Shown here: positions 56,771 through 56,860 of the stretch, piece after piece
Numbering within the stretch: the first letter of the stretch is position 1
Layout: each line of letters opens with the position of its first letter
Source of the DNA: Bacteroidaceae bacterium
GTDB lineage: Bacteria; Bacteroidota; Bacteroidia; Bacteroidales; Bacteroidaceae
Direction of reading: 5' to 3'
DNA: 56,860 bases
Assembly (NCBI GenBank): GCA_017429945.1
Contig: JAFRNY010000090.1
Location: forward strand, 1 to 56,860
Translations under genes and position numbers: made by a program
Notes under the pieces: generated by a model
Told to the model about the DNA's origin: nothing
Databases searched by the model: none
What the model saw: the letters and a program-made list of their open reading frames with translations, nothing else

Positions 56771-56798
56771 AAAGGAACTCTCGCCTGAGAGTTCCTTT
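56771..56798 (+). terminator. terminator of the giant esterase gene
   Basis: AAAGGAACTCTC (56771-56782) pairs with GAGAGTTCCTTT (56787-56798), loop GCCT, followed by a T-run (TTTTCTTTC). A TTTTTCACTTTTCA repeat reaches the right end of the window at 56837-56860. Confidence 0.9.
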
Positions 56799-56860
56799 TT
56801 TCTTTCATAGCCCCCTCTCTTCCTTCTTCTAATTTTCTAATTTTCATTTTTCACTTTTCA

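Noticed and set aside
1-56860. tRNA and rRNA genes
   Set aside because: I scanned by eye for T-loop and anticodon-arm patterns and for rRNA conserved segments and found none; a tRNAscan/Infernal run would be decisive.

Overview
The window looks like chromosome from a Bacteroidales bacterium, most likely a Prevotellaceae-like gut or rumen species. The evidence is (i) many promoters with the Bacteroidetes -7 element TAnnTTTG, some with a TTTG -33 element; (ii) marker genes and gene orders typical of the phylum: a diheme-type fumarate reductase frdC-frdA-frdB, a mnmG-apt-uvrC-dtd-(...)-deoC run, menA, Bcp, TypA, DUF4838 and GH140 proteins, an OMP_b-brl_3 TonB receptor and paired ECF sigma factors; and (iii) Sec and lipoprotein signals of Bacteroidetes type. 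No rRNA, tRNA, CRISPR array or complete insertion sequence was recognised.

Layout. 1-2.9 kb: an ECF sigma factor, a single-span membrane protein and a secreted protein of unknown function. 2.9-16.9 kb: MsrA, a ConA-like secreted protein, an SDR, Bcp plus a glycerophosphodiesterase, a lipoprotein serpin, a double-domain esterase, an M61 peptidase, an SLC13 permease, a DUF4838 protein and a winged-helix/membrane-protein pair. 16.9-23.5 kb: TonB receptor, a broken REP-associated transposase (RAYT), menA, a small membrane protein, a membrane protein plus second ECF sigma factor, and an acyl-ACP thioesterase. 23.9-34.7 kb, all on the minus strand: glmM, flippase, mnmG, apt, uvrC, dtd, GH140, a broken small membrane gene and deoC, with two parS-like palindromes. 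34.9-41.4 kb: a large surface or periplasmic protein, a sugar-kinase-like phosphotransferase, TcdA and a Tat-exported phosphoesterase. 41.6-45.6 kb: the fumarate reductase operon, interrupted by a four-helix-bundle gene. 45.7-56.9 kb: LolA-like protein, a typA-derived chimeric fragment, lipoprotein/membrane/AraC cluster, typA, a zinc metallopeptidase and a 1252-residue multidomain esterase.

Functional reading. MenA supplies menaquinone, the electron donor for fumarate reductase. The esterases, GH140 (apiosidase family), DUF4838 and ConA-like proteins point to use of complex plant polysaccharides, including perhaps apiose-bearing pectin. Bcp and MsrA handle oxidative damage.

The most unusual aspect is the density of small repeats. 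(1) Related GC-rich palindromic elements sit between genes and also in frame INSIDE protein-coding genes: once in an SDR and twice in mnmG, adding about 26-31 residues each, like the Rickettsia palindromic elements. (2) At least five intergenic minisatellites keep a period of 21-22 bp (two helical turns) although their unit sequences differ; three share a CCGGTT core. (3) RAYT is flanked by inverted hairpin elements. (4) AT-rich 'TTTTTCACTTTTCA' repeats occur between genes, and one gene appears to have built its signal peptide from two of them. Regulatory candidates include a PhoB-box-like 11-bp repeat upstream of the TonB receptor, a palindromic operator between -33 and -7 of a regulator operon, and a three-way-junction RNA leader ahead of the giant esterase gene. 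All function calls come from reading the sequence alone; no database search was run.
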